Source: Candidatus Poseidonia sp. (GTDB lineage: Archaea > Thermoplasmatota > Poseidoniia > Poseidoniales > Poseidoniaceae). From it: a DNA stretch of 64,000 bases. Location: positions 1 to 64,000 of the forward strand of contig JAURAI010000001.1 in the NCBI GenBank assembly GCA_030829545.1. The letters are read 5' to 3'. The notes beneath the pieces are model-generated. The model worked only from the letters and a program-made list of their open reading frames with translations, was not told where the DNA came from and made no database searches. Made by a program: the position numbers and the translations under genes. Shown here piece after piece: positions 10,001 through 19,600 of the stretch (the stretch's first letter is position 1; every line of letters begins with the position of its first letter).

Positions 10001-12705
10001 CTGATGCCACGCAGTGGGCTGATGGAGACGGCGATGGATACGGTGATAACGCAACTGGAAACAATCCCGATGCGTGCCCTTCAACGGCGGGCACCTCCAC
10101 AGAACTCGGTCGACTCGGCTGTGCAGACAGCGACAGTGATGGTTACGCTGACGTCGATGATGCCTTCCCAAGCGAGTCCACGCAATGGAGCGACACCGAT
10201 GGTGACGGATACGGCGATGAAGCCACTGGCTTCCAAGGGGACGCATGTCCTTCCGCGTCCGGTACTTCGACCCGTGACCGCTTCGGTTGCCCCGATACGG
10301 ACAGCGATGGCTCTTCGGACAACGACAGTTCCTGGACGGTCAGTAACGGAGCCGATGCTTATCCAAGCGATTCGACCCAATGGGCCGATACCGACGGCGA
10401 CGGATACGGTGACAACCCGACTGGAACAAACGGCGACCAATGCCCAGCACTCACAGGCTATTCCACACAAGATCGCTTGGGCTGCCCCGATACAGACAGC
10501 GACGGATACTCAGACCCAGATTCACTGTGGACCATCGATGACGGAGCTGATGCCTACCCCAACGATCCGACGCGATGGGGCGACAGTGACTCAGACGGCT
10601 ATGACGACGGATTGGACGATGACTGTCCTGCCTTCTTTGGCACTTCAATGCACGACAGAAAAGGATGCCCTGACCAAGACGGTGATGGCTATTCAGATCC
10701 CGACGCCTCGTGGACAACCAACGACGGGGCCGATGCTTTCATGACCGATTCCACCCAGTGGAACGATACCGACGGTGACGGATACGGCGATAATGCAGCA
10801 GGAAATTTACCCGATGCATGCCCGTCGCAATACGGCGAATCATGGCAAAACGGCACCTATGGTTGCCTCGATAATGATACGGACGGGTGGGCGAACCAAG
10901 AGGATACTCACCCCGACGAATTTACACAATGGGCAGATGCTGACGGCGATGGCTACGGCGACAACCCCGGCGGTGTAGAACCGGATTCATGCACCAGTTT
11001 GGCTGGAAACTCAACCGAAGGATACCGTTTGGGTTGCCCCGATACGGATGGAGATGGCTGGGATGACGTCATCGACGCTTTGCCCAACCTCGCAACTCAA
11101 TGGCTTGACCAAGACGGCGATGGCTACGGAGACAATGCGAGTGGACTCCAACCCGATGCTTGCCCTGGAGAAGCAGGGACCTCAACCATCGACCGCTTCG
11201 GCTGTGTCGACAGTGACGGAGACGGTGTATCCAACGGAACTGACGCCTTCCCCAATGACCCAACACGAACGACCGACAGCGACAGCGATGGTTACGATGA
11301 TGTCGAGGACCTCTGTCCGCTCGTCAGTGGAAATTCAACCTCCGACCGACTCGGGTGTGTTGACAGCGACGGCGATGGTGTCTCGGACCCAACCCTGCAA
11401 GTTGGCAACATGAGCGGTTGGAATACCAGCGATGGTGCAGACGCATTCCCTGATGAACCTACACAATCTGTGGATTCAGATGGTGACGGTTTCGGTGACA
11501 ACATCAACGGTCACGAGGCTGATGTGTGCCCGAGCGAATCGGGCTCTTCAACCGTGGATCGCTTTGGTTGCGTGGACAGCGACGGGGACGGAACCTCCGA
11601 TGTCAATGATGCCTTCCCCTCTGAAGCAACGCAATGGGCTGACGCTGACGGCGACGGATACGGTGACAATGCCGACGGAATCACCCCTGATGCCTGCAAC
11701 GCCACGGCCGGTACGTCAAGCCTTGACGTGTACGGTTGCGTTGACGCAGATGGAGATGAGGTGAGTGACTCGAACGACCTTTGGCCCGCAGATAAGTCAC
11801 AGTGGTACGATTCAGACGGTGACGGATATGGCGATGAGGCCACTGGGACCGACGGGGATTCATGCCCGCAAGTTGCAGGAACATCGACGCAGGGTGACGA
11901 ACAGGGATGTTTGGATACCGACGGTGACGGATGGTCAGACGACACGGATGCGTTCCCCGATGAACGAAGTCAATACATCGACAGCGATGGCGATGGATGG
12001 GGCGACAACCAATCTCTAGGAGCCCACAAGCCGGACCATTGGCCCAACGATGCATCTCGGAATTCAGCCGAAGCAAGTCTTTCATGCACACCGTTGACCA
12101 TTGAATTGGACCTTGCTGCAAGCGGATATTTCACATTCACTTGCACCTTAACCACACCGATGGCCTCGGCATTTGCTGCGAATATCGACTGGTTGGCGAC
12201 TTCCAGCGTTTCGGGAGAATCATCGAGTCACTTCCTCACGTTCACGTCTGCGACCGGAAATTCACAAACAGTCACCTTCTCGGGCAACGCACGTGATACA
12301 GGCAACCACCAAATTTTGCTGACCGCCTATGAGCCGGGTGCAGAAATTCCAATGGACACTGTCACCGTCGTATTACGGACAGAGGACTCGAACGCTCCGG
12401 TAACTGTGTACGACAGCGAGCAATCTTCAGCATTCACCGAACTGGCAGAGAACCCAATGGTGCAAGCAGCGCTTGGTGCCTTAGTGCTCTTTGTCCTGAT
12501 GGGAGCGCTCATGATTCGTGGGCACAGCCGCAATGTGCGAAGCGACGCCATGCGCGTTGCCAGAGCGGAAGAGTTGAGGCAAAGTCGGGGCATCAGCAAC
12601 CGAAGTCCTTCTCGCTCCATGATCGGCCAGCAGAATGCGCCACCTACCGTTCGCAAGCGAAGCGTGAACTCATCACTCTTTGATGACCTTCGCCGCAAAA
12701 AGTGA
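7096..12705 (+). CDS. Giant secreted subtilisin-like (S8) protease with thrombospondin-type-3 calcium repeats and C-terminal anchor
   Basis: 1869 residues. A signal peptide (about 1-28) precedes a propeptide-like region. The S8 domain has the catalytic triad Asp286 (TVADTGLD), His337 (HGHGTHVAG) and Ser555 (GGTSMATPLTAG), plus the oxyanion-hole region (AAANEG). A P-domain-like beta segment follows (about 640-740). From about 746 to 1640 there are roughly twenty repeats built on DxDGDGYGDN and DxDxDG motifs, thrombospondin-3 style, which bind calcium and form a stiff stalk. A beta domain (about 1650-1780), one transmembrane helix (about 1794-1812) and a basic tail end the protein. It should be held on the cell surface and degrade external proteins. 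A strong GAGGAGG site supports this start. It ends 62 bp before tRNA-Gly. Confidence 0.93.
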   Translation: MLTSRRPSSILLIGLMLLQLMAPIAMANGGQSTDIEMETDADLELLSMLNIQPRADSEHGWSSSEDATDTTHLLYRDVSLLSPTEWTQQTGEETVRGFHILSHAYPVPSQWFYDLADEGIKCHSFLPPTGFHCDVNGKTPAQLASLDVQGMAVMDATDKIRTDLARGLLGMEMDISNPFVNQEGAIVNVVLSGEELPEGINERSSIALDAHSGRFATMAIDAEGLAWLAAQPEIEWIEAKPFFEILNSKGIEVMHVDDLWDNTNMASIDSGWNGLDGTGIIVTVADTGLDNGVNNSNMHPDFRDHITGILSFPPPASTCTYYGMSPCGDDAEDKHGHGTHVAGSVLGDGTHSNGDIIGAAPEAHLLFHSIATTRSGAEELLGIPNDLDDLFKLAWANGSRVHTNSWGSGVAGQYTTSSMQADSSARTYDELVILFAAANEGVDTTPRDGEIDLDSMGSPATAKNVLTVGASENARANMTWTWGSTKYGSPISSDKLADNPEGMAAFSSRGPTDDDRLKPDISAPGTMILSAKSRSTSDVGWLGHNASYTYMGGTSMATPLTAGATALLLEHLMLNLGESNPTSALVKAIFTASAHDMTGQYSSSTNGAGETAPNDHEGWGRVNMSQALNTSWLQNQSVSTNDDRGWSFNVPANAEDIHFALSWTDPASTPAASTNLVNDVDLAVKSPTGTWTNLSNNLDNLLGMTLTAPAQGTWEVHVVGTSIPTGPQFFALALTGDYSLTNLTQDADLDGYIDEDDDCNTTAGTSNQDRDGCPDTDGDGYSNPDSGWTVNDGADAFPSDVTQWADTDYDGYGDNAAGNEPDACSSVAGNSTGDRYGCTDTDGDSFSDADSGWTASNGADACTSVAGPSDQDRNGCPDSDNDGYSDPDGSWGVALGADAYPNDATQWVDSDGDGYGDNPPPATTGDACPSSSGLSNQDRYGCADTDGDGYSDPDSGWTVAANNADAFVSDATQWADGDGDGYGDNATGNNPDACPSTAGTSTELGRLGCADSDSDGYADVDDAFPSESTQWSDTDGDGYGDEATGFQGDACPSASGTSTRDRFGCPDTDSDGSSDNDSSWTVSNGADAYPSDSTQWADTDGDGYGDNPTGTNGDQCPALTGYSTQDRLGCPDTDSDGYSDPDSLWTIDDGADAYPNDPTRWGDSDSDGYDDGLDDDCPAFFGTSMHDRKGCPDQDGDGYSDPDASWTTNDGADAFMTDSTQWNDTDGDGYGDNAAGNLPDACPSQYGESWQNGTYGCLDNDTDGWANQEDTHPDEFTQWADADGDGYGDNPGGVEPDSCTSLAGNSTEGYRLGCPDTDGDGWDDVIDALPNLATQWLDQDGDGYGDNASGLQPDACPGEAGTSTIDRFGCVDSDGDGVSNGTDAFPNDPTRTTDSDSDGYDDVEDLCPLVSGNSTSDRLGCVDSDGDGVSDPTLQVGNMSGWNTSDGADAFPDEPTQSVDSDGDGFGDNINGHEADVCPSESGSSTVDRFGCVDSDGDGTSDVNDAFPSEATQWADADGDGYGDNADGITPDACNATAGTSSLDVYGCVDADGDEVSDSNDLWPADKSQWYDSDGDGYGDEATGTDGDSCPQVAGTSTQGDEQGCLDTDGDGWSDDTDAFPDERSQYIDSDGDGWGDNQSLGAHKPDHWPNDASRNSAEASLSCTPLTIELDLAASGYFTFTCTLTTPMASAFAANIDWLATSSVSGESSSHFLTFTSATGNSQTVTFSGNARDTGNHQILLTAYEPGAEIPMDTVTVVLRTEDSNAPVTVYDSEQSSAFTELAENPMVQAALGALVLFVLMGALMIRGHSRNVRSDAMRVARAEELRQSRGISNRSPSRSMIGQQNAPPTVRKRSVNSSLFDDLRRKK
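9331..12009 (+). repeat. Coding tandem repeat: calcium-binding (TSP3-like) stalk of the S8 protease
   Basis: About twenty imperfect repeats of roughly 38-50 codons, each holding one or two DxDGD-type loops, a GADAFP-type turn, a TQWxDxDGDGYGDN element and a DxCP..xGxS segment with paired cysteines. The repeats differ enough at the DNA level to be old rather than freshly duplicated. Opposite-strand open frames over this stretch are Arg/His-rich mirrors of the Asp codons and are not genes. Confidence 0.85.
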
Positions 12706-12767
12706 ACGGGAAGTTCGTCAACCGATTGACTCAAAGAGGAGAGGTTGCTGGGTCGGCACACCACACT

Positions 12768-12839
12768 GCGGATATGGTGAAGTGGTTATCATCTGAGGTT
12801 TCCAACCTTATGTCGTGGGTTCGACTCCCGCTATCCGCA
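12768..12839 (+). tRNA. tRNA-Gly(UCC)
   Basis: A full cloverleaf can be drawn by hand. The acceptor stem is GCGGATA with TATCCGC, the D-arm GTGA with TCAT (one G-U pair), the anticodon stem TGAGG with CCTTA, and the loop TTTCCAA gives anticodon UCC for GGA/GGG. The variable loop has 4 nt; the T-arm is GTGGG-TTCGACT-CCCGC. The discriminator base is A at 12839. No intron and no encoded CCA. Confidence 0.95.
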
Positions 12840-12955
12840 CCTCTCAACACAGGGTTACGTCAGTATTCCCGCTACCCGTGATGTGAACCACGGAAGTATG
12901 AAAGGCTCGCAGTGTGGACATTTTCTTGAAGAAGCCATCCTGAGGTGCCCCTATC

Positions 12956-13609
12956 ATGAATTTCTTTCTCCTTTGTCTGCTTACGCTCTGGCTCTACCTG
13001 CCAGGTTTTCTCGCCAATACCTTTGCCATGATGTGGGGGAAATGGTTTCCCAAGACAGGGTACGGACCGTGGCCCATTGATGGGGGACGTGTCATGAAGG
13101 ATGGGAATCGAATGCTTGGTGACGGCAAAACATGGAACGGCCTCATCGGGGGTTCGCTCACCTCCGGGCTCTTGTGCGTCATCATGGCCACTACACTCGC
13201 AGATGGGTCCATTGAAACTGTTTTTTCAGCCCGTTCAACCGTGTTTGCCAACCCCCTCATCGGTTCGGAGCAAACTTGGTTTGATGTGGGAGGAACGGTA
13301 GGAACGGCATTTATTCTCGGCACCTTCCTCGGTTTTGCTTGTTTGGTTGGCGATAGTACGGGCTCCTTCCTCAAGCGACGTCGTGGACTCAAGCGAGAAG
13401 GCGATATCTCCTCAAAGGCACCGCTTCTCGACACGCTGCCCTTTGCAATCATGGTATTTTTGTGGGGACAACTCTTTCTGGGCACCTCGGTCTTGGCTGC
13501 AGAGGAACTCCGCTTGCCTATGATTGGCCTGATCCTCTTTACACCGATACTTCACCGCACCTTCAACATCATTGGCTACAAAATAGGCTGGAAAGACGTC
13601 CCGTATTGA
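12956..13609 (+). CDS. carS: CDP-archaeol synthase
   Basis: 217 residues, four to five transmembrane helices. The segments LPGFLANTFAMMWGKW, PIDGGR and GNRMLGDGKTWNGLIGG match the CarS/DUF46 family (N-terminal Asn-rich helix, then D-G and LGDGKTW-G-G). The enzyme transfers CMP from CTP to 2,3-digeranylgeranyl-glycerol phosphate, giving CDP-archaeol, the branch point of archaeal polar lipids. It therefore shows that the cell makes ether-linked isoprenoid membrane lipids, which makes the fatty-acid-type synthase at 16635 more remarkable. It follows tRNA-Gly by 116 bp. Confidence 0.9.
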   Translation: MNFFLLCLLTLWLYLPGFLANTFAMMWGKWFPKTGYGPWPIDGGRVMKDGNRMLGDGKTWNGLIGGSLTSGLLCVIMATTLADGSIETVFSARSTVFANPLIGSEQTWFDVGGTVGTAFILGTFLGFACLVGDSTGSFLKRRRGLKREGDISSKAPLLDTLPFAIMVFLWGQLFLGTSVLAAEELRLPMIGLILFTPILHRTFNIIGYKIGWKDVPY

Positions 13610-13623
13610 TCGCCTCACAGACA

Positions 13624-13650
13624 CTTGCAAGAAGGCTCCGTCTTCGCAAG
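13624..13650 (+). other. Hairpin after carS, possible 3' processing or termination structure
   Basis: CTTGC (13624-13628) plus GAAG (13631-13634) pair with CTTC (13642-13645) plus GCAAG (13646-13650), with a two-base bulge. It lies 15 bp after the carS stop. There is no clear T-run, so its role is uncertain. The rest of the 152-bp gap (13610-13761) shows nothing else I can support. Confidence 0.35.
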
Positions 13651-13761
13651 GGTGAAGCTTGATCTCGACTTAGGAAACTCTGACAACTCCCTACCCATCA
13701 TATCGATCTTGGTGCAACTCAAAACGAATCTTCTTGAAGGCGAGGAACTCATGGCGAAGAG

Positions 13762-15402
13762 ATGGAGACGGATTTGGTGGCAGAAGAGACCACCCTCGTT
13801 CCACGTTCACCATCAAGGCCTGCCATCCTCGCCCTTACGCTCGGTTTCATAATCGCATACGGAGAAGTCATCCTTCGCATGCTTCAGGGCAAAGATATTG
13901 TTGATGCCGTTTGGCCTCATGCGGTTCGGTCTCTTGATTGGACCATGTCGCTTCGCTCGTCGATGGAGAGCGTGTTGTTCCTCGTAGCATTCTTTGTTTC
14001 ATCAGCCTATTTCATACGGAAGCGATTGGCCGAAGAGGATTCGCCACGATTACGCCTCGCCCTGTATTGCCTCCTCGGTTTGACACTCGGTTTGACCACC
14101 ATCCATTTGCTCATGGATGTATTTTACCTGCGAGGCGCATTCTTGCTCCTACCAACCCTCTTCGGAGTGATCCTCATTTCCCTTCTGCTGAGTCTGGGCG
14201 GAATGCCCACCATCAGAGAAATGGGACAACGTAGGATTGCTTGGACTCGAATCCTTCATCTCTGCGGCGTATTTTTCGCAGCTTGGCTCATCGTCCCGGG
14301 TGTACCCGCACTCATCGGCTTTGCACCATCACCACCCGATGCTCCAACCATCGGCTACGGTGCGGCACCTGGCCCCTTTGACACCGTACAGTTCAGCGAA
14401 GCCTACGAGATGCCTGAAGAGGTCAGGGCCGTCCAAGGAGGACTTGAAGACGACATCGTCTTCAGCGTTTACCTGACCTTACCCCTCATTGCGGAAGACA
14501 AAGGAGTTGAATCCATTCCCCTCGCAATCCTGCTTCACGGCTTCGGTTACCCCGACGCTGATGCCTATCAAGACTGGATGACGCATCTTGCGGCAAAAGG
14601 AATGGCCGTTGCTCTTCTTCAGTATCCATCCGACCTCAGACCTGACGGGTATGAAGACTTTGAAGCCACAGATATCGAAGGCGAAAGTGATTTCTTGCAA
14701 CATACCTACCGTGATGTTGCCATCAGGGCAGCCATTGAACACCTCAACCAAATGGCCATTGAAGAACCAAGGCATGACGAAGTCAACGCTCATTTGGGTA
14801 ACATGAGCATTGAACCCAGCGACTTATGGGTGGGCGGTCATAGCCTTGGGGCAGGATATACCTTCATCACACTGGATGATATTCTTTCTCGGGGATGGGC
14901 AAACCATTCCTTGGTGGTGGCTCTCGAAGCCCCAGCAAGCCGGCCAGCTCAAGCAGGTATTCAGCCAAATTTGACCAACCTCCCAGAGCAGACGTTGGTT
15001 CAAATCGGCGTATCGCAGGATGACATGTCTGTGGGCGTTTGCCCGGGAGTATTTTTCCAACAAATGTTTTCTCAACTGCCAAATGAGCGAAACCAATTGA
15101 TCGAGGTCCAATCTGACAAATATGGCTTCCCACGACTCATTGCGAGTCATTATTTGCAAGCCGACCCCGCCCATGACTCCCTTTCTGACTGGAGTTTTTA
15201 CAGGCGAATCGATGCCCAAGCCGACTTCATCGTGGCACAGAGTCGTCAGGACACCTTTACCGCTGACTGGGCATATCAGTACATGACCGATGAAACGATG
15301 CTGACTCAAATGGGCAAGTGGTCGGACGGAACACCCGTCCTTCCACTCAAACTCTATCACGATGCACTGAACACAAGTACAGACTTTGACGACTGTAGTT
15401 GA
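13762..15402 (+). CDS. Membrane-anchored alpha/beta-hydrolase-like protein
   Basis: 546 residues. The first third holds five to six hydrophobic helices (about 20-190); the rest is a hydrolase domain with AILLHGFGYPD (oxyanion-hole region) and the nucleophile elbow GGHSLGAG with Ser361. The late DxxxxDxxH-type acid and histidine could not be placed with certainty; D/H residues near YHDALN at the end are candidates for the histidine. It looks like a chlorophyllase/lipase-like serine hydrolase on the outer face of the membrane. The substrate is unknown; an ester or lipid is plausible. It overlaps nothing and precedes a MerT-like protein on the same strand. Confidence 0.8.
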   Translation: METDLVAEETTLVPRSPSRPAILALTLGFIIAYGEVILRMLQGKDIVDAVWPHAVRSLDWTMSLRSSMESVLFLVAFFVSSAYFIRKRLAEEDSPRLRLALYCLLGLTLGLTTIHLLMDVFYLRGAFLLLPTLFGVILISLLLSLGGMPTIREMGQRRIAWTRILHLCGVFFAAWLIVPGVPALIGFAPSPPDAPTIGYGAAPGPFDTVQFSEAYEMPEEVRAVQGGLEDDIVFSVYLTLPLIAEDKGVESIPLAILLHGFGYPDADAYQDWMTHLAAKGMAVALLQYPSDLRPDGYEDFEATDIEGESDFLQHTYRDVAIRAAIEHLNQMAIEEPRHDEVNAHLGNMSIEPSDLWVGGHSLGAGYTFITLDDILSRGWANHSLVVALEAPASRPAQAGIQPNLTNLPEQTLVQIGVSQDDMSVGVCPGVFFQQMFSQLPNERNQLIEVQSDKYGFPRLIASHYLQADPAHDSLSDWSFYRRIDAQADFIVAQSRQDTFTADWAYQYMTDETMLTQMGKWSDGTPVLPLKLYHDALNTSTDFDDCS

Positions 15403-15440
15403 GAACAATCTTTCAAAAACCCCACGACGTATTTGGGTGT

Positions 15441-15866
15441 ATGACCGAGCCGGTTGCAACAAGCGATGTAAAGTCGCTGTGGAAGGTCGTCGGTGGGTCC
15501 GCTTTCCTCGCATCCATGTGCTGTTTTCCAAGCGTGGTGCTGGTGATGTTCGGCTTGGCCAGCGTATCCACTGCCACAGCACTCTCGAATAATTTGTACT
15601 GGGGAGAAAACGGATACTGGTGGTTTCGGCCAGCCCTCACAATTCTTTCAATTACCTTTGTGACCGCTGGTTTGGTCTTGTATTTCAGGAGAGACGGAAT
15701 CTGCTCTCTTGACGAGGTCCGCCGCCAGCGTCAACGTGTGATCAACACTTCACTGATCGTTGCCATCGGGAGCGTCTTGGCATATATCCTGTTGAATTTC
15801 GTCATCCTCACAGAAATTGGAATCGCATTGGACCTTCCCTGGGAATCCAGTCGTCTTTGGAAATAA
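15441..15866 (+). CDS. Small polytopic membrane protein, MerT-like
   Basis: About 141 residues from ATG 15441 (an upstream ATG at 15399 overlaps the previous gene and gives a less likely N-terminus). Three to four helices. The first ends in a Cys-Cys pair (SMCCFPSVVLVMFGL), and after the second comes YFRRDGIC, which together resemble the mercuric transporter MerT layout (CC in helix 1, Cys in the following loop). No merA or merP is near, so metal transport is only a guess. The stop is directly next to the stop of the convergent phosphopantetheinyl transferase. Confidence 0.65.
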   Translation: MTEPVATSDVKSLWKVVGGSAFLASMCCFPSVVLVMFGLASVSTATALSNNLYWGENGYWWFRPALTILSITFVTAGLVLYFRRDGICSLDEVRRQRQRVINTSLIVAIGSVLAYILLNFVILTEIGIALDLPWESSRLWK

Positions 15867-16622
15867 TCAGAGGGCGTTACGGTTTGTTTTGCAACCCACT
15901 CCCCAATCGGGATTGTCCTCCATCGCAACCTTAGTTTCTTCCAAAAGGGACTCTTCCGCATTCATAGGACGGTGTTCTTGGCCAGTCGTTGCTACGGCAA
16001 TTCTGTACCCATTATATTCGTAATAATCCAATTGAATTTTTGAATTTTCAATTGAAATAATTTGATTATCATTTTCAATTGAAAGTTGAATATCCCTGGG
16101 ATTGAGATGCATCCCCAAACCCATTGATTTTTGCACAGCTTCTTTCTTGACCCACATCCGCATTGCATGCTGAGGCAGAGACTTCAACTCGGCCAATTCG
16201 TCTCCTTTGGCCATGAGGTCAAAGGCATTCGTCGCAAGCCTTCGTTCAAGCAATTCACCATCAATCCCAATACTGACCCCTGCAGGTGCAAGAGCAACAA
16301 ATGCATGACCCCCTGAATGGCCGATCGACACAGAGGGCAGGGGTGTACGCTGCCAAACACCTTGGATGTATGCCAATCGTGGCGCTCGGAACTCATCTCG
16401 CTGTATTTCGAGATACGAAAGATCTCCACAACCCCATTGTTTGAGGGCTAAGCCCAGTAAATACCGGCCACTGAGATGTTCTCGCCTCCTTTTTTCTGTC
16501 ACAAAGGTAGCCACTTCATTCGGGTTTGCAAGTGGCACCATGTCCAATGAAAGGTCCAGCAAGGGCATCATGAAGGCCCGATGAGTAGCGCCAAGAGGGA
16601 TTTCGACAACACTCGAATCCAT
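15867..16622 (-). CDS. Sfp-type 4'-phosphopantetheinyl transferase
   Basis: 251 residues, the usual length for the Sfp/Gsp class. The diagnostic pieces are SIGHSGGHAFVALA, then SIGIDGE (Mg-binding Asp) and MWVKKEAVQKSMG (W-x-KEA-x-K motif). It should move phosphopantetheine from CoA to a carrier protein. It starts 12 bp after the megasynthase stop with a GGTGAGG site before the ATG, so it is the third gene of the fabI-megasynthase operon and most likely activates the three ACP domains encoded next door. The C-terminal coding part is strongly AT-rich (16010-16095) compared with its surroundings. Confidence 0.9.
   Translation of the reverse strand: MDSSVVEIPLGATHRAFMMPLLDLSLDMVPLANPNEVATFVTEKRRREHLSGRYLLGLALKQWGCGDLSYLEIQRDEFRAPRLAYIQGVWQRTPLPSVSIGHSGGHAFVALAPAGVSIGIDGELLERRLATNAFDLMAKGDELAELKSLPQHAMRMWVKKEAVQKSMGLGMHLNPRDIQLSIENDNQIISIENSKIQLDYYEYNGYRIAVATTGQEHRPMNAEESLLEETKVAMEDNPDWGVGCKTNRNAL
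16029..16083. repeat. AT-rich patch with three CAATTGAA copies inside the transferase gene
   Basis: CAATTGAA occurs at 16029-16036, 16049-16056 and 16076-16083, two of them within TTTCAATTGAA(A) palindromes. The 85 bp around them are far richer in A/T than the rest of the window. They encode a plausible part of the protein (IENDNQIISIENS), so this is coding sequence with an unusual composition rather than an insertion. Confidence 0.5.
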
Positions 16623-16634
16623 AACCTCACCGGA

Positions 16635-19600
16635 TCATCGGTCAAGCGAGAAGCGCTGACCCTCATCTACCTGCGCCATTGCCTTGAGCTCCAAGCCCTT
16701 CAAGGCGAGCACGGGGGCATCATCGTCACCGACCACGAGAACGTCGTGAACGGTCACACCGTCATCCTTTGCAGAGGTCTGAACGCTTCTCAAGCGCAGC
16801 GTTTCATGTTGCTCGGGTACGCGTAACATGGTCGACCACATAATGCCGACCGGCAGACTGCTAAATCCAAGCGTCTCCATGGCAACGAGGCCAGCATTCT
16901 GGAAGCCCGATTCAATCAACATTGGGAGTGATTCAAGCAGAACCTTTTCGCCTTCAGACTCACTTGCAAACTGGTCGATCTGTGGGAGTTGATGTCGCAT
17001 CAATGCCACACCGTCAATGCCCATGAGTTCCTCATCTCCAACTCCACGGATGACACCGCCGTGTGATTGGAAGCGTGGACCGTGGAAGTATCGGCTGTAA
17101 ATGAAGTCTGGATTGTGAATGAGGGCTCCCGGTGCAGGAGTGCCGATAGTGGGCAGTTCGTCTACTTCACGCTGAAGGAAAGGACACAGGTCGTCACATT
17201 TCTCAACCAAACGTACCAGTGCAACATGGTGCTCACGCTCACCAAAGACTTCACCTTTTGAATTGCTCAAGTCCGATACCAAATGGCATCGAACCCAGGT
17301 CATATCTCCTTCTTGACGTTCAACCTCAGCCTTGATACGGACCGTCATCGGCCCTTTCAATAATTTGACAGGCAAGCCAAAGCGTACCTCTTCAAATCCA
17401 GCCAGACACGTAGAAGGTCGCAACAGCAATGCATTTTGCGCAAACATCTCGAGAGCCATCACGCCTGGATGGTAGGGGACATCATCGATGGCGTGGTCAA
17501 TCAAGAAGGGGTGGTCTTGCGTTGAGAGCGTTGTCTGCGTGGTGATGCTTTGCCCTTCTTCAACCGTTAATACCCGGTCAATGAAGGGGAAACGTGCAGG
17601 GTCTGCAATCGTAGCAGCCATTCCCGGTGGGAGTTTGAGAGGTGCATCCCTGAATGAATTGAAGCGGTCCATGAGTCCCAAGGAACCGCAACCGATGACG
17701 CGACGTTTTCCTCCTCGAAGTGCCTCATCAACGAAAATATTGACTCCGTCTTCAACGGCGAGAGTATCGATTCCAGCAGCAGCGAAGACGGCTTCAATCG
17801 ACCCACGTGTGGCCATCCCGACGTCTCTCCAGCCTGTCCATCCAATGGCAACGCCTCTTCCTTGACCCGCAGCCGTGATGCGAGCCATTTCAGCGTCGAG
17901 GACTGAGTTCGCTGCAGCATAATCTGTTTGCCCGCCGTTACCAAAACGACCAGCGACACTTGTGAAGCAACAGGCGAAGTGAGGAGCGTCCAAACCTGAC
18001 GCCTTCACCGCTCCAAGCAAGGCTCTCCAACCGTCGACCTTGACACGAACGACCCGATCAAAGGTTGAGTAAGCCTTGTCTTCAACAAGTTTCGAATCTT
18101 CCAAACCTGCACCGTGGACAACACCGGTAATCGTTCGTCCAAGTTCACTGCCCAAAGTAGCTAAACCTTCGCTGTCCATCACGTCAATGGAATGGTAGGT
18201 GGCTTTGTTGCCTGTTTGTTCAATGGCATGAAGGGTGAGGTAAACATCTCTGCTTCGGGTGAATGATTGCCAAGAAGCATTCCATTCAACCATGGTGACC
18301 TTCCCCGTTTCACTGGCTGCCAACATTCGCTCCCGCAGGGCATTCTTTTCCTCTTCCAGTTGGGCAGCATCCCATTCGATCCAGTCTTTCGTGGACTCGA
18401 TCAGTCGTGACCTACCGAGTAACTCGAAATGAGCACCCGCATTACGGCTTGCTGTGGCGACACCGATGATGGAGGCCGCCGTAACTCCCGAGCCACCGCC
18501 TGAAACGAGCCAAGTATCGGCGGATGTGAGCGGTGTGAGTTCATCTACAACATCTTCAGCAAAGGCAACTAACGTCCAACGTCGTCCGTCTCGGTCGAGG
18601 CCAATTTCAACCTCGCCATCAAGTTCGAACAGGTCGCTTTCGATACGGGCGGCTGCAAGATCTTCATTGAACACGAGGTCGGGGTGAAGGTCAAGCGCTC
18701 TGCATCGGACATCGGGACGCTCAAAAGCATAGGATTTCGTTACGCCTGACGCTGCGCACTGAACGGAATTGAAGCGGTCGCCGAGGTTCCCATGTCGCCC
18801 ATCCATGGCGGTAACAGAAGCAACGAATGCATGTTTTCCTTCGGCCAATTGGCTGTTCAACTCTTTGAGAAGACCGAACCAGCCATGACCTGATAGCGCT
18901 ATTTGGGAAGAAGGATAGGTGTCCTCATCCCACTGCTCAGAGGCTAATTTCATGGAGGCCATGTGAACCAAACCAGCGAGGGGCGTATCTGCAAGTTGTT
19001 GAGCGATCCACGCAATGTGTTCTGGCTGCTCAGGGTCGGCACGGTAGACCGTTCGGCCCCCTTCATCGAGGACGGATGGGTCACGTATTCGACTTTCAAA
19101 GCCAACACGAATGGCCTTCAAACCGCGTTCTTCCATTCGACGGCAGAAGGCTTCTGCAATGCCCCACCCGTCATCGGTGACGAGCACCGTTCCACTGACA
19201 TCCAACAGCGAAGGTGTTCCGGGACAATCCTCAACTTCAATTTGCCAGCGACGGGTGCCTTCAACCGTGGATTGACTTGCTATTGGTTGAGGGCTTGCTG
19301 GGCTTGTTGGTGCGTCCACCTCTGCGGGAACGGAGACCGATGCACCACCTTGCATCTTGGTGATGTAGGCAGTGAAGTGGTTCAAGGTGGGGTGGTCCGA
19401 GAGAACAAAATCCTCGTCCACCGGTAGGGCAAAGCGATCTCGAATCTCAGCCATAATCTCAGCCTGTTTGACCGTGTCAATCCCCAATTCCCCTTCGAGG
19501 TCCTGGTCAAGTTCAATGAAATCAGCTGGATATCCAGTATGACTGACGACAACCTCAATCAACACTGCTTCGATATCTGGATTTGATGCCGCAGGAATCA

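Noticed and set aside
9497-10246. A 249-residue open frame opposite the protease repeats.
   Set aside because: It is rich in Arg and His because it mirrors Asp/Gly codons of the calcium repeats; there is no start signal or family.
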